From: Hyphomicrobiales bacterium
Lineage (GTDB): Bacteria > Pseudomonadota > Alphaproteobacteria > Rhizobiales > Beijerinckiaceae
DNA: 64,000 nucleotides
Assembly: GCA_027489535.1 (NCBI GenBank)
Contig: JAIXZO010000019.1
Location: forward strand, 1-64,000
Reading direction: 5' to 3'
A program made the position numbers and the translations under genes. This document shows positions 9,377 through 19,108 of the stretch, in pieces (positions within the stretch are counted from its first letter, which is position 1; each line of letters opens with the position of its first letter). The notes under the pieces were generated by a model. The model was not told the DNA's origin and searched no databases. It saw nothing but the letters and a program-made list of their open reading frames with translations.

Positions 9377-10021
9377 TCAAAGAGCCGCCGAAGCGCCCGG
9401 CATGAGCAAAGGCAGCGCGATCGGGCCGCGCAGGTCCTCCGAGAACCCCAATTCGCCCGCGCGATAAACCGCGAGACGCCCGCCGGACGCGGTGCGCCGC
9501 ACGCCCACCATGATGCCGTCGGGCGCGAGCAGGGCCAGCAGATTGCGCGGCGGCTCGTCGAAGGACGCGTCGACGAATACGCGGTCGAACGTCTCGCGCG
9601 GCGTGATCCCCAATCCGTCCCCGTGCACCACGCCGACATTGCGGACGGCGAGCGACACCAACCGCGCCTCGGCCTCGGCGGCGAGCGAACGGAAACGCTC
9701 GATGGTCAGAACCTCGCGGGAGAGCCGCGCCAGCACCGCGGCCGAATAGCCCGTACCGGTGCCGATTTCCAACACGCGCAGATCGGGCCGCGTATCCAGC
9801 GCCGCCACCATCGAAGCGAGCACCGTGGGCGCGGCGATGGTCTGCCCGCAGGCGATGGGCAGCGTCATGTCGGACAGCGCGAGATCGACGTAGCGCCGGG
9901 AGACGAAATCCGCGCGCGGCACCGTCTCGAAGGCGCGCAGCAGCGCCGTGTCGCGGAAGCCGCGGGCGCGCAGCGCCATCAGGAATTGAACCTTGGCTTC
10001 CGGGCCGGACGGATCCTGCAT
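9377..10021 (-). CDS. pcm: Protein-L-isoaspartate O-methyltransferase
   Basis: Pcm repairs isoaspartyl residues that form in ageing proteins, using SAM. The SAM-binding motif I is VLEIGTGTGYSAAVLARL, preceded by the family segment LPIACGQTIAAPTVLASM, which forms the substrate-binding lid. The 214-residue length is normal. It lies 22 bases after surE, the usual partner in this order. The following intergenic space (9269-9376) shows no terminator, so transcription may continue into the LytM gene. Confidence 0.95.
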   Translation of the reverse strand: MQDPSGPEAKVQFLMALRARGFRDTALLRAFETVPRADFVSRRYVDLALSDMTLPIACGQTIAAPTVLASMVAALDTRPDLRVLEIGTGTGYSAAVLARLSREVLTIERFRSLAAEAEARLVSLAVRNVGVVHGDGLGITPRETFDRVFVDASFDEPPRNLLALLAPDGIMVGVRRTASGGRLAVYRAGELGFSEDLRGPIALPLLMPGASAAL

Positions 10022-10043
10022 CGCCGCTGCCGCCCCGCCCCGC

Positions 10044-10799
10044 TCAGAACAATCCGGCGAAGCGCGTCAAAGTCGGCTCGTCGGTCATGTCGAGCCGCAG
10101 CGGCGTGACCGAGATCTTCTTTTCGGACAACGCGAGAAGGTCGGTTCCGTGGCCGAGGTCGAACTTGCCGCGCGCAAAGCCGACCCAGAAATAGGCGTTG
10201 CCGCGCCCGTCGGCGCGCGGCTCGATGCGCAGGAAATCGGCGGAGCGCCGCCCCTGCATCGCCACCGCCGTGCCCTGCACCTGATCGGGCGCGCAGTCGG
10301 GGAAGTTCACGTTCACGAGAATGCCGGGGTCGATGCCGGCTTCCAGCACCTTGCGCACGATGGCGGGGCCGTGGGCTTCGGCGCAGTTCCAATGGATGGC
10401 GTTGCGGCCGGCCGGGCCGTAGGCCTGCGACAGCGCGATGGACGGCACGCCCAAAATCGTGCCTTCGATGGCGCCGGCCACCGTGCCCGAATAGGTCACG
10501 TCTTCGGCCGCGTTCTGTCCGCGATTGACGCCCGAGAGCACCAGCGCGGGCTTTTCTTCCATGATGTGGCGCAGCGCCATGATCACGCAGTCGGTCGGGG
10601 TGCCCTTTACCGCGAAACGGCGCTCGCCGACTTCGCGCAGGCGCAGCGGATCGTTGAGCGACAGCGAATGCGCAACGCCGGATTGGTCGGTCTCGGGCGC
10701 GACGACCCACACGTCGTCGGTCAGCGCCTGCGCGATGCGCACGCACACGTCGAGTCCTTCGGCATGGATGCCGTCGTCGTTGGTGACGAGAATGCGCAT
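10044..10799 (-). CDS. surE: 5'/3'-nucleotidase SurE
   Basis: SurE is a metal-dependent phosphatase acting on nucleoside monophosphates and other phosphate esters, linked to stationary-phase survival. The metal-binding start [16 protein letters not shown] carries the paired aspartates at residues 8-9. SGVNRGQN and [11 protein letters not shown] supply the other conserved active-site elements. The start ATG (10799) is two bases after the serS stop; the frame is open further upstream only across serS. The length is 251 residues. Confidence 0.96.
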   Translation of the reverse strand: MRILVTNDDGIHAEGLDVCVRIAQALTDDVWVVAPETDQSGVAHSLSLNDPLRLREVGERRFAVKGTPTDCVIMALRHIMEEKPALVLSGVNRGQNAAEDVTYSGTVAGAIEGTILGVPSIALSQAYGPAGRNAIHWNCAEAHGPAIVRKVLEAGIDPGILVNVNFPDCAPDQVQGTAVAMQGRRSADFLRIEPRADGRGNAYFWVGFARGKFDLGHGTDLLALSEKKISVTPLRLDMTDEPTLTRFAGLF

Positions 10800-10801
10800 G
10801 G

Positions 10802-12085
10802 TCAGGCGGCCTTTTCGATCTTGGTGATGCCGCCCATGTAAGGCAGCAGCGCGGACGGCACCGTAACGCTTCCGTCCTCGTTCTGATAGTTTTCGAGCAC
10901 CGCGACGAGCGCGCGGCCGGTGGCGACGCCGGACCCGTTGAGCGTATGCACGAAGCGCGTGCCCTTCTCTCCGGCGGGGCGATAACGGGCGTTCATCCGC
11001 CGCGCCTGGAAGTCGCCGCAGACCGAGCAGGACGAAATCTCGCGATACATCCCCTGCCCCGGCAGCCACACCTCGATGTCGTAGGTCTTCTGCGAAGCGA
11101 AGCCCATGTCGCCGGTGCACAGCGTCATCACGCGATAAGCGAGATCGAGCTTCTGCAGCACCTTTTCGGCGCAGGCGAGCATGCGCTCATGCTCCTCGGC
11201 GGACTTCTCCGGCGTGGTGATGGAGACGAGTTCGACCTTGGTGAACTGATGCTGGCGGATCATGCCGCGCGTGTCGCGCCCCGCCGATCCCGCCTCGGCG
11301 CGGAAGCACGGCGTCAGCGCCGTCAGCCGCATCGGCAGTTCTTCCTCCGCCGTGATCGCCTCGCGCACGAGATTGGTGAGCGGCACTTCGGCGGTGGGGA
11401 TGAGCCAGTAATCGGGCGCGACGCGGAACTGATCGTCCACGAATTTCGGCAGCTGCGCCGTGCCGAACATCGCGGGGTCCTTCACCAGCAGCGGCGGGTT
11501 CACTTCCGTGTAGCCGTGCTCCTCGGTGTGCAAATCGAGCATGAACTGCCCGAGCGCCCGTTCGAGTCGCGCCATGGCGCCCTTGTTCACCACGAAGCGC
11601 GCGCCCGACATCTTGGTCGCGGCCTCGAAGTCCATCATGCCAAGCTCTTCGCCCACTTCGAAATGCTGGCGGGCGGGAAACGTGAACGTCTTCGGCGTGC
11701 CGAAGGCGCTCTTGACGACATTGCCGTGCTCGTCCGCGCCGACCGGCACCTCGTCCTTCGGCGTGTTGGGGATCGCGGCGAGCGCGGTGTCCAATTCCGC
11801 GACGGCGGCCTTTTCCTCGGCCTCGAAGCCGGAGAGCTTGTCTTTCAGCGCCGCGACTTCGGCCTTCAGCGCGTCCGCGCGGGCCTGATCCTTGGCGGCC
11901 ATCGCCTGCCCGATCTCTTTGGACAGCGCGTTGCGGCGCTCCTGCGCGGCCTGCGCCTCGGCGATGGCGGCCCGGCGGCGGTCGTCCAGCGCGAGAAGGG
12001 TCGAGGAGAGCGGGTCCGCACCACGGTTCGTCAGGCCCCGGTCGAACAGGGCGGCGTTGTCGCGGATCCAGCGAATATCATACAT
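10802..12085 (-). CDS. serS: Seryl-tRNA synthetase
   Basis: SerRS charges tRNA-Ser (and tRNA-Sec where present). The protein has 427 residues, with the long N-terminal coiled-coil arm in about residues 30-100 that grips the tRNA. The class II catalytic core follows: motif 2 as [21 protein letters not shown] and motif 3 as [18 protein letters not shown]. It lies between tatC and surE, a typical Rhizobiales order. The 39-base space after tatC has no clear promoter. Confidence 0.97.
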   Translation of the reverse strand: MYDIRWIRDNAALFDRGLTNRGADPLSSTLLALDDRRRAAIAEAQAAQERRNALSKEIGQAMAAKDQARADALKAEVAALKDKLSGFEAEEKAAVAELDTALAAIPNTPKDEVPVGADEHGNVVKSAFGTPKTFTFPARQHFEVGEELGMMDFEAATKMSGARFVVNKGAMARLERALGQFMLDLHTEEHGYTEVNPPLLVKDPAMFGTAQLPKFVDDQFRVAPDYWLIPTAEVPLTNLVREAITAEEELPMRLTALTPCFRAEAGSAGRDTRGMIRQHQFTKVELVSITTPEKSAEEHERMLACAEKVLQKLDLAYRVMTLCTGDMGFASQKTYDIEVWLPGQGMYREISSCSVCGDFQARRMNARYRPAGEKGTRFVHTLNGSGVATGRALVAVLENYQNEDGSVTVPSALLPYMGGITKIEKAA

Positions 12086-12124
12086 GGCGGGCGCTCTCGC
12101 AGGCTGTGCCGCGAGAGCGGGAGG

Positions 12125-12928
12125 TCAGGCGCTTGCGGCGTCTTCGGCGTCTTTAGCCGCCTGCTGCGCTTGGCGCTTTTTCTCCACCATCTGCACGGCG
12201 ATGATGGAGCCCTCGTAAAGAAGCAGCGTCGGCACGGCAAGGGCGAGTTGGCTGATCACGTCGGGCGGGGTGACGATCGCCGCGATGATGAACACGATCA
12301 CGATCGCGTAGCGTCGCTTTTCGCGCAGAAACTGCGCGTCGATGAAGCCCGCCCGCGCCAGCAGCGTCAGCAGCACCGGCAGCTGGAAGGTCAGGCCGAA
12401 GGCGAAGATCAGCGTCATGATGAGCGACAGATATTCGCTCACCTTCGGCAGCAGCTCGATCTGCGGCGCGCCCTCCCCGCCCAGTTGCTGCATGCCGACC
12501 GAGAACTTCATCACCAGAGGCATGGCGATGAACATCACCACGCACGTCCCGACGAGGAACAGCACCGGCGTCGCGATCAGATAGGGGCGGAACGCGTCGC
12601 GCTCATTGGCGTAAAGGCCGGGCGCGACGAATTTATAGACCTGGGTGGCGACCACCGGGAACGAGAAGAACGCCGCCCCGAACACCGCGATCTTGATCTG
12701 CGTGAACAGATATTCGAGCGGTGCGGTATAGATCAGCTTCGCCTGCGACGGATCATCGACCACCATCACATAGGGAAACAGCAGGATGTTGTAGATATAT
12801 TTCGCCGCTGCAAAGGAGATGATGAACATCACCATGAACGAGATCAGCGATTTGATGAGCCGTTCGCGCAGTTCGATCAAATGATCCATCAACGGCGCGC
12901 GGGTGGACTCGATGTCCTCTTGGCTCAT
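12125..12928 (-). CDS. tatC: Sec-independent translocase subunit TatC
   Basis: TatC is the polytopic core of the twin-arginine pathway and recognises RR signal peptides of folded preproteins. It has six predicted helices over 267 residues. The cytoplasmic N-terminus carries the invariant stretch HLIELRERL (residues 16-24), and the conserved loop after helix 1 (YIYNILLFPYV) follows. Its start codon overlaps the tatB stop (TGATG at 12926-12930). The C-terminal tail is rich in A, K and Q. Confidence 0.97.
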   Translation of the reverse strand: MSQEDIESTRAPLMDHLIELRERLIKSLISFMVMFIISFAAAKYIYNILLFPYVMVVDDPSQAKLIYTAPLEYLFTQIKIAVFGAAFFSFPVVATQVYKFVAPGLYANERDAFRPYLIATPVLFLVGTCVVMFIAMPLVMKFSVGMQQLGGEGAPQIELLPKVSEYLSLIMTLIFAFGLTFQLPVLLTLLARAGFIDAQFLREKRRYAIVIVFIIAAIVTPPDVISQLALAVPTLLLYEGSIIAVQMVEKKRQAQQAAKDAEDAASA

Positions 12929-13431
12929 CAGGCTTCACTCTCTTCGGCGGCGGCCTTCTTGCGGGTGCGCGTCTTCTTTGCCGGAGCAGGCTCCGCGACG
13001 GGAGCCGCGGCAACCTCTTCGGCGGGCGTTTCGAGCGTCGGCGGAACCTCGGCGGCGATCTGCGCCGCGATGGTTTCCGGCGTTACCGGCACGGGCTCGG
13101 GCGGCGGGGGCAGCACGAGCGGCGGCTCGGGCGCCGCAGGCACGTCGCTCGAAGCCGTCGTGGACGACGTTGAAGTCGACGTCGTCGCGGTTGCGTCGTT
13201 GAACGTATTCGTCACGGACGCGCCGATGTCCTCGACCGACTTCTTCGCCTGGTCGAGTTCCGCCTCGCGCATCGCCTCGGAGAATTGGGACTGGAATTCG
13301 CCCGCCATACGGCGGAGCTTCGCGACGGCTTGGCCGGCGGTGCGGAGCACGCCGGGCAATTCCTTCGGGCCGATCACGACGAGCGCGACCACCCCGATGA
13401 TGATCAGCTCGCCGGCACTGATGTCGAACAT
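12928..13431 (-). CDS. tatB: Sec-independent translocase subunit TatB
   Basis: TatB forms the receptor complex with TatC. It shows one N-terminal helix ([19 protein letters not shown]), the amphipathic helix [20 protein letters not shown], and a long cytoplasmic tail rich in T, A, P and E, typical of Rhizobiales TatB. The ATG at 13431 begins the family pattern [10 protein letters not shown]; the open frame extends further but without support. The length is 167 residues. The stop overlaps the tatC start. Confidence 0.95.
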   Translation of the reverse strand: MFDISAGELIIIGVVALVVIGPKELPGVLRTAGQAVAKLRRMAGEFQSQFSEAMREAELDQAKKSVEDIGASVTNTFNDATATTSTSTSSTTASSDVPAAPEPPLVLPPPPEPVPVTPETIAAQIAAEVPPTLETPAEEVAAAPVAEPAPAKKTRTRKKAAAEESEA

Positions 13432-13494
13432 GGACTTGGGCGCCCCGTAGGGGACGCGCGCGCGTCCCCTCATGAATTCAAGATGCGGGCGAGA

Positions 13495-13746
13495 TCAGTG
13501 CGCCTTCGGCTCGGCCGCGGCGGCCGGCGCGGTCTGCGCCTGTGCCGGGGCGGGCTGAGCCGTCGTCTCGATGGTCTTGACCGGCTCGGCGGGCTTTGCG
13601 GCCTCCTCGTCGTCGGCCATGCCCTTCTTGAACGACTTGATGCCCTTGGCGACGTCGCCCATGAGCTCGGAAACCTTGCCGCGACCGAACAGAAGCATCA
13701 CGACGATGCCGACGACGATCCAATGCCAAATGCTGACGCCACCCAT
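13495..13746 (-). CDS. tatA: Sec-independent translocase subunit TatA
   Basis: TatA oligomerises to form the Tat pathway pore. It has 83 residues: a short helix ([19 protein letters not shown]), the hinge, an amphipathic helix ([13 protein letters not shown]) and an acidic then A/P-rich tail. It is the first gene of tatABC. GGGGAG stands nine bases before the ATG. The upstream gap (13747-13803) contains a perfect 7-bp hairpin and may carry a promoter or a weak terminator for the ABC ATPase gene. Confidence 0.95.
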   Translation of the reverse strand: MGGVSIWHWIVVGIVVMLLFGRGKVSELMGDVAKGIKSFKKGMADDEEAAKPAEPVKTIETTAQPAPAQAQTAPAAAAEPKAH

Positions 13747-13768
13747 GGCGGAAACTCCCCTGCGAGGA

Positions 13769-13786
13769 GCGAACCCTCGGGTTCGC
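13769..13786 (-). other. Hairpin in the tatA leader
   Basis: GCGAACC (13769-13775), loop CTCG and GGTTCGC (13780-13786) form a perfect 7-bp hairpin between the ABC ATPase gene and tatA. There is no T-run on the minus strand, so it is not a standard terminator. It ends 22 bases before the tatA start and could affect RNA stability or translation. Confidence 0.5.
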
Positions 13787-13803
13787 GAAACATGACCGGG
13801 AAA

Positions 13804-14919
13804 CTAGGCATCCGGACGGGCAAAAACAAGGACATCCTCGGAGTCGATCGAAACGCCCACATCCTTTCCGGGCCGCGCGTCGGGATGACCCCTCAATCTG
13901 GCCTTCAAAGGCACGTCCGCGCCCTGCACCGCGATGTCCAAAAGATCGAGTTCGCCGAGGAACCGACGCGACAGCACGCGGCCGGGAATGCAGAACCCCT
14001 GCGCCCGGATCTGCACCGCCTCGGGGCGGATGCACACCACGGCGGCGGTCCCGTCGCGCAGGCCCGGCGCATCGAACAGGCCCAAGGTGGTCTCCACCCG
14101 GCCGCCCCGCACCCTGCCCTCGATCTCCGTGAAATCGCAGAAGAAACGGGCCGCAGCGAGATCGACCGGCCGGCGATAGAGGTCGATCGCCGGGCCGACC
14201 TGCACGATCACGCCGTCGCGCAGCAGCGCCACCCGATCCGCGATGCGCATGGCCTCTTCGGGGTCATGGGTCACGATGACGGTCGTGGACCCCATTTCGC
14301 GCAGCAGCGCGATGGTCTCCTCGCGCACCGAATCGCGCATGCGCCGGTCCAAATTCGAGAACGGCTCGTCCATCAGCACCACGCCGGGCCGCGGCGCGAC
14401 CACACGTGCCAACGCCACGCGCTGCTGCTCCCCGCCCGACAGCGTCGCGGGATAGGATTGCGCATGGTCCGTCATCCCGACGCGACCGAGCGCGCGGGCC
14501 ACGGCGGCGTCCACGTCCGCCGCGTCCAATCCCCGCAAGCCGAAGGCGACGTTCTCGCGCACGGTCAGATGCGGGAACAGCGCGTAATCCTGAAACATCA
14601 GTCCGATGCCGCGATGCTCGGGCTCGACGAAGGCGTCGTCGCCCGCAAGCACCCGCGCATCCAGCGAGATTCGTCCCGTGCTCGGCTTCTCCACGCCCGC
14701 CGCCAGCCGCAGCAAGGTGGTCTTGCCGCAGCCGGAAGGTCCGAGCAGGCACAGCACCTCCCCCGGCTCGATCGCCAAGTCGATGCCCCGCAGCACCTCC
14801 GTACGGCCATAGCGCCGCGTCACGCCCTCGAAGGAAAGGCGCGACGGAATGGCCGCGCCGGCCGTGCCGCGACGGCCCCAGCGGCTCCAGGCGCGTCCGT
14901 CCGGGCTCGCGGCGCTCAT
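13804..14919 (-). CDS. ABC transporter ATP-binding protein, FbpC/PotA-like, orphan
   Basis: This 371-residue ATPase subunit resembles those of iron(III) or polyamine importers. Walker A is GPSGCGKTT (60-68), the Q-loop has Gln110, the signature LSGGEQQ is at 160-166, Walker B is VVLMDEP (180-186), and His218 is the switch residue. A C-terminal TOBE-like domain occupies about 280-371. No permease or binding-protein gene is near, so its partner must be elsewhere. The start overlaps the scpB stop by ATGA (14916-14919), implying coupled translation with the chromosome-segregation genes. In related genomes scpB usually adjoins tatA directly, so this gene looks like an insertion into that block. 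The substrate is unknown. Confidence 0.88.
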   Translation of the reverse strand: MSAASPDGRAWSRWGRRGTAGAAIPSRLSFEGVTRRYGRTEVLRGIDLAIEPGEVLCLLGPSGCGKTTLLRLAAGVEKPSTGRISLDARVLAGDDAFVEPEHRGIGLMFQDYALFPHLTVRENVAFGLRGLDAADVDAAVARALGRVGMTDHAQSYPATLSGGEQQRVALARVVAPRPGVVLMDEPFSNLDRRMRDSVREETIALLREMGSTTVIVTHDPEEAMRIADRVALLRDGVIVQVGPAIDLYRRPVDLAAARFFCDFTEIEGRVRGGRVETTLGLFDAPGLRDGTAAVVCIRPEAVQIRAQGFCIPGRVLSRRFLGELDLLDIAVQGADVPLKARLRGHPDARPGKDVGVSIDSEDVLVFARPDA

Positions 14920-15638
14920 CGCTCGTCCTCGTCGCCCAGCGGATCCTCGACGGCGGAGGCCTTCTCCTCGGCGATGAGCGTGAACAGATCCTCGTCGAGC
15001 GGGTCTTCGTCGCTGCGCAGCGTCGGATCGTCCGACGGCACCGGGACCGTGAACCCCGCCGGGAGCCGCCCGTCGAGAAAGCCCGCGCCCTTCAATTCGT
15101 CCACGCCCGGCAGGTCGTCGACGGCGGACAGGCCGAAATGCGAGAGAAACGCCTCCGTCGTGCCGTAGGTCACGGGCCGTCCCGGCGTGCGGCGACGCCC
15201 GCGCAGCCTGATCCACCCGGTCTCCAGCAGCGCATCCAACGTCCCGCGATGCGCCGAGACGCCGCGGATGTCCTCGATCTCCGCCCGGGTCACCGGCTGA
15301 TGATAGGCGACGACGGCCAACGTCTCGAGCGCGGCGCGCGACAGCTTGCGCGTCTCCTGCGCCTCGCGTGCCAGCAGATAAGAGAGGTCCTCCGCCGTCC
15401 GGAACGTCCAGCGCCCGGCGACTTCGACGAGTTGCACGCCGCGATCCGCATAATCCTCGCGCAGTTGCACCAGCACGTCCGCCACCGGCACGTCGCGCGG
15501 CAGCCGCGAGGCGAGCGTGTCGGCGTCGAGCGGTTCCGCCGCCGCGAACAGCAACGCCTCCGCCACCCGGCAGGCCTCGAGAAAGGCCTTCGGCTCGGAG
15601 ATGCTGCGTTGCCGCTCGGCTGCGAAGGCTCGGCTCAT
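14916..15638 (-). CDS. scpB: SMC-Scp complex subunit ScpB
   Basis: ScpB is the winged-helix (kite) subunit that binds ScpA and regulates the SMC condensin. Its 240 residues contain the family core: EALLFAAAEPLDADTLASRL near the N-terminus, and in the second domain PVTRAEIEDIRGVS and GRPVTYGTTEAFL. The acidic C-terminal tail is typical. Its start overlaps the scpA stop (ATGA, 15635-15638), and its own stop overlaps the ABC ATPase start. Confidence 0.95.
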   Translation of the reverse strand: MSRAFAAERQRSISEPKAFLEACRVAEALLFAAAEPLDADTLASRLPRDVPVADVLVQLREDYADRGVQLVEVAGRWTFRTAEDLSYLLAREAQETRKLSRAALETLAVVAYHQPVTRAEIEDIRGVSAHRGTLDALLETGWIRLRGRRRTPGRPVTYGTTEAFLSHFGLSAVDDLPGVDELKGAGFLDGRLPAGFTVPVPSDDPTLRSDEDPLDEDLFTLIAEEKASAVEDPLGDEDER

Positions 15639-16453
15639 GCGGTCGGGGCTCCTTCCGGCGACCTTTCGGGTTCAGGCTTGCGGGATCGAATGAGGATGGG
15701 GGCGAAGGCGCCGTCCTGCCGCATGTCGATCACCCCTTCGCGCACCATCTCCAAGCTCGTCGCGAACGCCGAGGCGCGCACGGTGGCGCGCCGCGCGGGG
15801 TCGATCACGTATTCCATCAGATAGTCGTCGAGCGCCGTCCAGTCGAGGCCGCCGCCGATCAGCCGGTCCAACGCCTCGCGCGCGTCCGACAGCGACCAGA
15901 CGAAGCGCTTCGAGAAGCTCACCCGCGACAACGCCTTGGTCTGCCGCTGGTCGGCATAGGCCTTCAGCAGATCATAGAGCGTGGCCGCCCATTCCGTCCG
16001 GTGCTCGACATGTACGGGCTCCGGCGCGCCGCGGCCGAACACGTCGCGGCCGAGTTGCGGCCGGTCATAGAGCTTCTTGGCGGCTTCGCGCACGGCCTCG
16101 AGCCTGCGCAGCCGGAAGGCGAGACGGCTCGCAAGTTCCTCCGCGGGCGGTTCGTCGGTCTTGGGAGGCTCGGGCAGCAACAGGCGCGATTTGAGGTAGG
16201 CGAGCCATGCCGCCATCACCAGATAATCGGCCGCCAGTTCCAGCCGGAAGCTCCGCGCCGCCTCGATGAATTCGAGATATTGGTCCGCCAGCGCCAGCAC
16301 CGAGATCTTGTGCAGGTCCACCTTCTGCCGGCGGGCGAGTTCGAGCAGCAGGTCGAGCGGCCCGGCAAAGCCGTCCACGTCCACCAGCAAGGCGGGCTCG
16401 GCATCGCCGCGGTCGACGGCGGCCGGGGCCTCGAAGGACAGTTCCTTCCGCAT
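15635..16453 (-). CDS. scpA: SMC-Scp complex kleisin subunit ScpA
   Basis: ScpA is the kleisin that bridges SMC heads. The signature is in the N-terminal half: FAGPLDLLLELARRQKVDLHKI (residues 29-50) and the SMC-neck-binding helix DYLVMAAWLAYLKSRLLLPE. The C-terminal winged-helix part ends before an RKPEPERSP tail. The length is 272 residues. It follows nagZ by 42 bases. Confidence 0.95.
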   Translation of the reverse strand: MRKELSFEAPAAVDRGDAEPALLVDVDGFAGPLDLLLELARRQKVDLHKISVLALADQYLEFIEAARSFRLELAADYLVMAAWLAYLKSRLLLPEPPKTDEPPAEELASRLAFRLRRLEAVREAAKKLYDRPQLGRDVFGRGAPEPVHVEHRTEWAATLYDLLKAYADQRQTKALSRVSFSKRFVWSLSDAREALDRLIGGGLDWTALDDYLMEYVIDPARRATVRASAFATSLEMVREGVIDMRQDGAFAPILIRSRKPEPERSPEGAPTA

Positions 16454-16495
16454 GGGATGTGCCCAATTCTCGCTTGCAGCCGAATGTTCGGCCCG

Positions 16496-17515
16496 TCAGG
16501 CCACGGCCGCAAGGGCCGCGTCGAGCCGCGCCCGCGCGTCGTCCGCATCGAACGGCTCGGGCGCATGCGCGATGCGGCCCAGCGCCGCCGCCGCTCGGCG
16601 CAGCGCCTCTCCGGCCAGCATCGGAGACGCCTCCGCCACCGCCATCATCTCGTCCATGTCGCCGTTGCAATGCAAGGCGAGGTCGCAGCCGGCCGCGAAG
16701 GCCGCCTCGGCCCTCGCCCGCATGTCGCCGGACAGAGCCTTCATCGAGAGGTCGTCGCTCATCAGGCAGCCGTCGAAGCCGATTTCGCCGCGGATGACGG
16801 AGGCGATGCCGTGCTTCGAGGTGGTGATCGGCGCATCGGGGTCGACGGCCGTGTAGACCACATGCGCCGTCATCGCGAGCGGCATGTCCGCCAACGCGCG
16901 GAACGGCGCGAAATCGATGCGGCGCAATTCGTCGAGCGGCGTGTCGACCACCGGCAGGGCCTCGTGACTGTCCGCGAAGGCGCGGCCGTGGCCGGGAATA
17001 TGCTTGATGATCGGCAGCACGCCCATTGCCATCAGCCCCTCCGCCGCCGCGCGGCCGAGGATCGAGACCGTCGCGGGGTCGAGCCCGTAGGCGCGGTCGC
17101 CGATGATGTCGTGCGCGCCGGGCTGCGGCACGTCGAGCACCGGGACGCAATCCACGTCGATGCCGACCGCGCGCAGATCATGCGCCATCAGCATCGCCGC
17201 CAGCCGCGTCATCTCGCGTCCGAAAACCGGATCGGCGGCGAACAGATCGCCGTAGCGCCGGCCCGGCGGATATTTCGGCCAATGCGGCGCGTTCAGCCGC
17301 TGCACGCGCCCGCCTTCCTGATCCACGAGCACCGGCGCATTCGCGCGCCCGGTGATGTCGCGGAAGGAGTCCGTCAGCGCGCGCAGCTGCGCGGCATCCG
17401 CGACGTTGCGGCGAAAGACGATGAGGCCCCACGGGTCCGCGTCGCGAAGGAAGCCGCGTTCGGAATCGGTGAGGACGGGGCCTGAACAGCCCGCGATGAA
17501 GGCGCGTACGGTCAT
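16496..17515 (-). CDS. nagZ: Beta-N-acetylglucosaminidase NagZ
   Basis: NagZ removes GlcNAc from muropeptides in the cytoplasm during cell-wall recycling. It is a GH3 enzyme of 339 residues. The segment DQEGGR (65-70), the signature KHIPGHG (171-177) and the nucleophile region SDDLSM (253-258) are all present, as is the conserved His of the histidine loop (GHGRAFADSH). It lies downstream of a SPOR-domain protein, and both concern peptidoglycan. Confidence 0.95.
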   Translation of the reverse strand: MTVRAFIAGCSGPVLTDSERGFLRDADPWGLIVFRRNVADAAQLRALTDSFRDITGRANAPVLVDQEGGRVQRLNAPHWPKYPPGRRYGDLFAADPVFGREMTRLAAMLMAHDLRAVGIDVDCVPVLDVPQPGAHDIIGDRAYGLDPATVSILGRAAAEGLMAMGVLPIIKHIPGHGRAFADSHEALPVVDTPLDELRRIDFAPFRALADMPLAMTAHVVYTAVDPDAPITTSKHGIASVIRGEIGFDGCLMSDDLSMKALSGDMRARAEAAFAAGCDLALHCNGDMDEMMAVAEASPMLAGEALRRAAAALGRIAHAPEPFDADDARARLDAALAAVA

Positions 17516-17569
17516 GCGCCGCGCTTACGGTCGAGAGCGCGCGGGGTCAAGCGCCGCGCCGCCCCGGGG

Positions 17570-18997
17570 TCAATTCCGCGCGACGAAGCACTGCCCGCCG
17601 GACGACTTCAACTTCTCGCACAAGCCGACCGCCTCTTCGCGCGACAGCCCGCCGACGCGGACGCGGTAGATCGACTTGCCGTTGACTTCGGCTTTGCGCG
17701 CGGCCAGCGGATAGCCGCCGAGCACGGAGCCGAAGCGCTGCTGCAGCTTCGCCACCGCGTCGCGCGCCTCCGCTTCGGAGCCGGGCGCGGCAAGCTGCAC
17801 GGCGAATTCGCCGGAGCCCGCATCGGCCGTCGGCAACGCAGCCGCCGTCTGCGGCGCGGGCGCGGCGACCGGCGGCGCGGGCTGCGCCGCAGGTGCAGGA
17901 GGTGCAGCCGCCACGACGGTACGCTGCGCCGGCGCGGCAGGCGCGGCAGGCGTTTCGGCCGGCTCGGGCCGGGACGGCGGCATCGGACGCGTCGCGCCCG
18001 CCGTCGTGGTCGTGGTGGCGGTGCCGGTCGGCGGCGTGCCGGGAACGGCGACGGATGTGGAAGGTGCAGGACGCGACGGCGTCACCGCGCCGGAGGACGC
18101 GGCGGCCGGGGGCGGCATCTGCGGCCGGGTCGGGTCGGCGACGGCCGGCAGGCGTGCCGGCACGCCGTCTTCCACGATGGACCCGTCGGGCCGCACGGTG
18201 ACGCTGCGCACCTTTTTGGGTTCGCCCATTCCCAGCGAAGCGCCGGGACGGTTCGCGGTCGCCGCATTGCCTGCAAGGCGTTGCGCCGCGACCACGTCGA
18301 CCGGCTGTTCCTCGCTCGGCACCACCTTGGCGGTCTTGGTGTCGTCGGGGGCGTTGCGGTTGTAGATCTGGGTATTCTGGTTCGGCACTTCGGTGCCGCC
18401 GGGATTGGGCGCGGGCACCTTGGCCGGAGACGTGTCGGCCGCGATCACAGGCGCGTTCGCCGCAACGGGCTTGGGCGCGTCGCGCTTCATCCACGCGGCG
18501 ATGCCGACGCCGCCCGCGGCCACAACAGCCATCGCGGCGAGAATGTAGAGGCCGGTCTTGCGCGGCTTGGGCGCCTCTTCCTCTTCCTCGAAGCGCGAAC
18601 GCTCAAGCGTCCCCTCGCCCTCGAAATAGGGATCGGCTTCCGGATAGGCGGCCTGCTCGGGCAAGGGTGCGCCCTGCGCATAAGCGGGCGGGCGGCGATA
18701 ATCGTCTTGCGGATAGGCGTAGCTTTCCGGGGCCGAATAGGGCCGCTCGGGCTCGGGCTGGGGCGCATAGCCCTGCCGTGCTGCCGGCGCGCTCGCGGTC
18801 CCGAAGCCCGCATAGCCCGGCTGCGGCGGCTCCTGCGCGGGCTCCGCATGACCGACCAATCGGGCCAGTTCCGCCAAGGGATCGTCCACCGGCGGCACGG
18901 AGCGCGCCGATGATCCGCGGCTGGAGGCCGCTTCGCGAAGCTGTCGCTCCAACTCGTCCAAATTGATGGCCGAGCGCAGGCGCATGTCGTCGTTCAT
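17570..18997 (-). CDS. SPOR domain-containing membrane protein
   Basis: This 475-residue protein has a long cytoplasmic N-terminal part rich in P, E, Y and A, one transmembrane helix (149-170, TGLYILAAMAVVAAGGVGIA), and a periplasmic linker dominated by A, P, T and V. A C-terminal SPOR domain (about 395-475) ends in VGLCEKLKSSGGQCFVARN. SPOR domains bind glycan strands stripped of stem peptides at the division site, so this is a likely septal protein. The ATG at 18997 is favoured over the longer frame because it begins the cytoplasmic region cleanly. No homologous FtsN motif is obvious. Two cysteines in the SPOR domain may form a disulfide. Confidence 0.9.
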   Translation of the reverse strand: MNDDMRLRSAINLDELERQLREAASSRGSSARSVPPVDDPLAELARLVGHAEPAQEPPQPGYAGFGTASAPAARQGYAPQPEPERPYSAPESYAYPQDDYRRPPAYAQGAPLPEQAAYPEADPYFEGEGTLERSRFEEEEEAPKPRKTGLYILAAMAVVAAGGVGIAAWMKRDAPKPVAANAPVIAADTSPAKVPAPNPGGTEVPNQNTQIYNRNAPDDTKTAKVVPSEEQPVDVVAAQRLAGNAATANRPGASLGMGEPKKVRSVTVRPDGSIVEDGVPARLPAVADPTRPQMPPPAAASSGAVTPSRPAPSTSVAVPGTPPTGTATTTTTAGATRPMPPSRPEPAETPAAPAAPAQRTVVAAAPPAPAAQPAPPVAAPAPQTAAALPTADAGSGEFAVQLAAPGSEAEARDAVAKLQQRFGSVLGGYPLAARKAEVNGKSIYRVRVGGLSREEAVGLCEKLKSSGGQCFVARN

Positions 18998-19108
18998 GAG
19001 CGCACCTTGGCGTTCCGCGATCGACCCGCCCCCACGGAGCGAATCGCGATCATAGTGTTCGTCGTTTCCGCAGCCCGCGTCGAGCAAGCGGAACGTGTAT
19101 TCGCTGCG

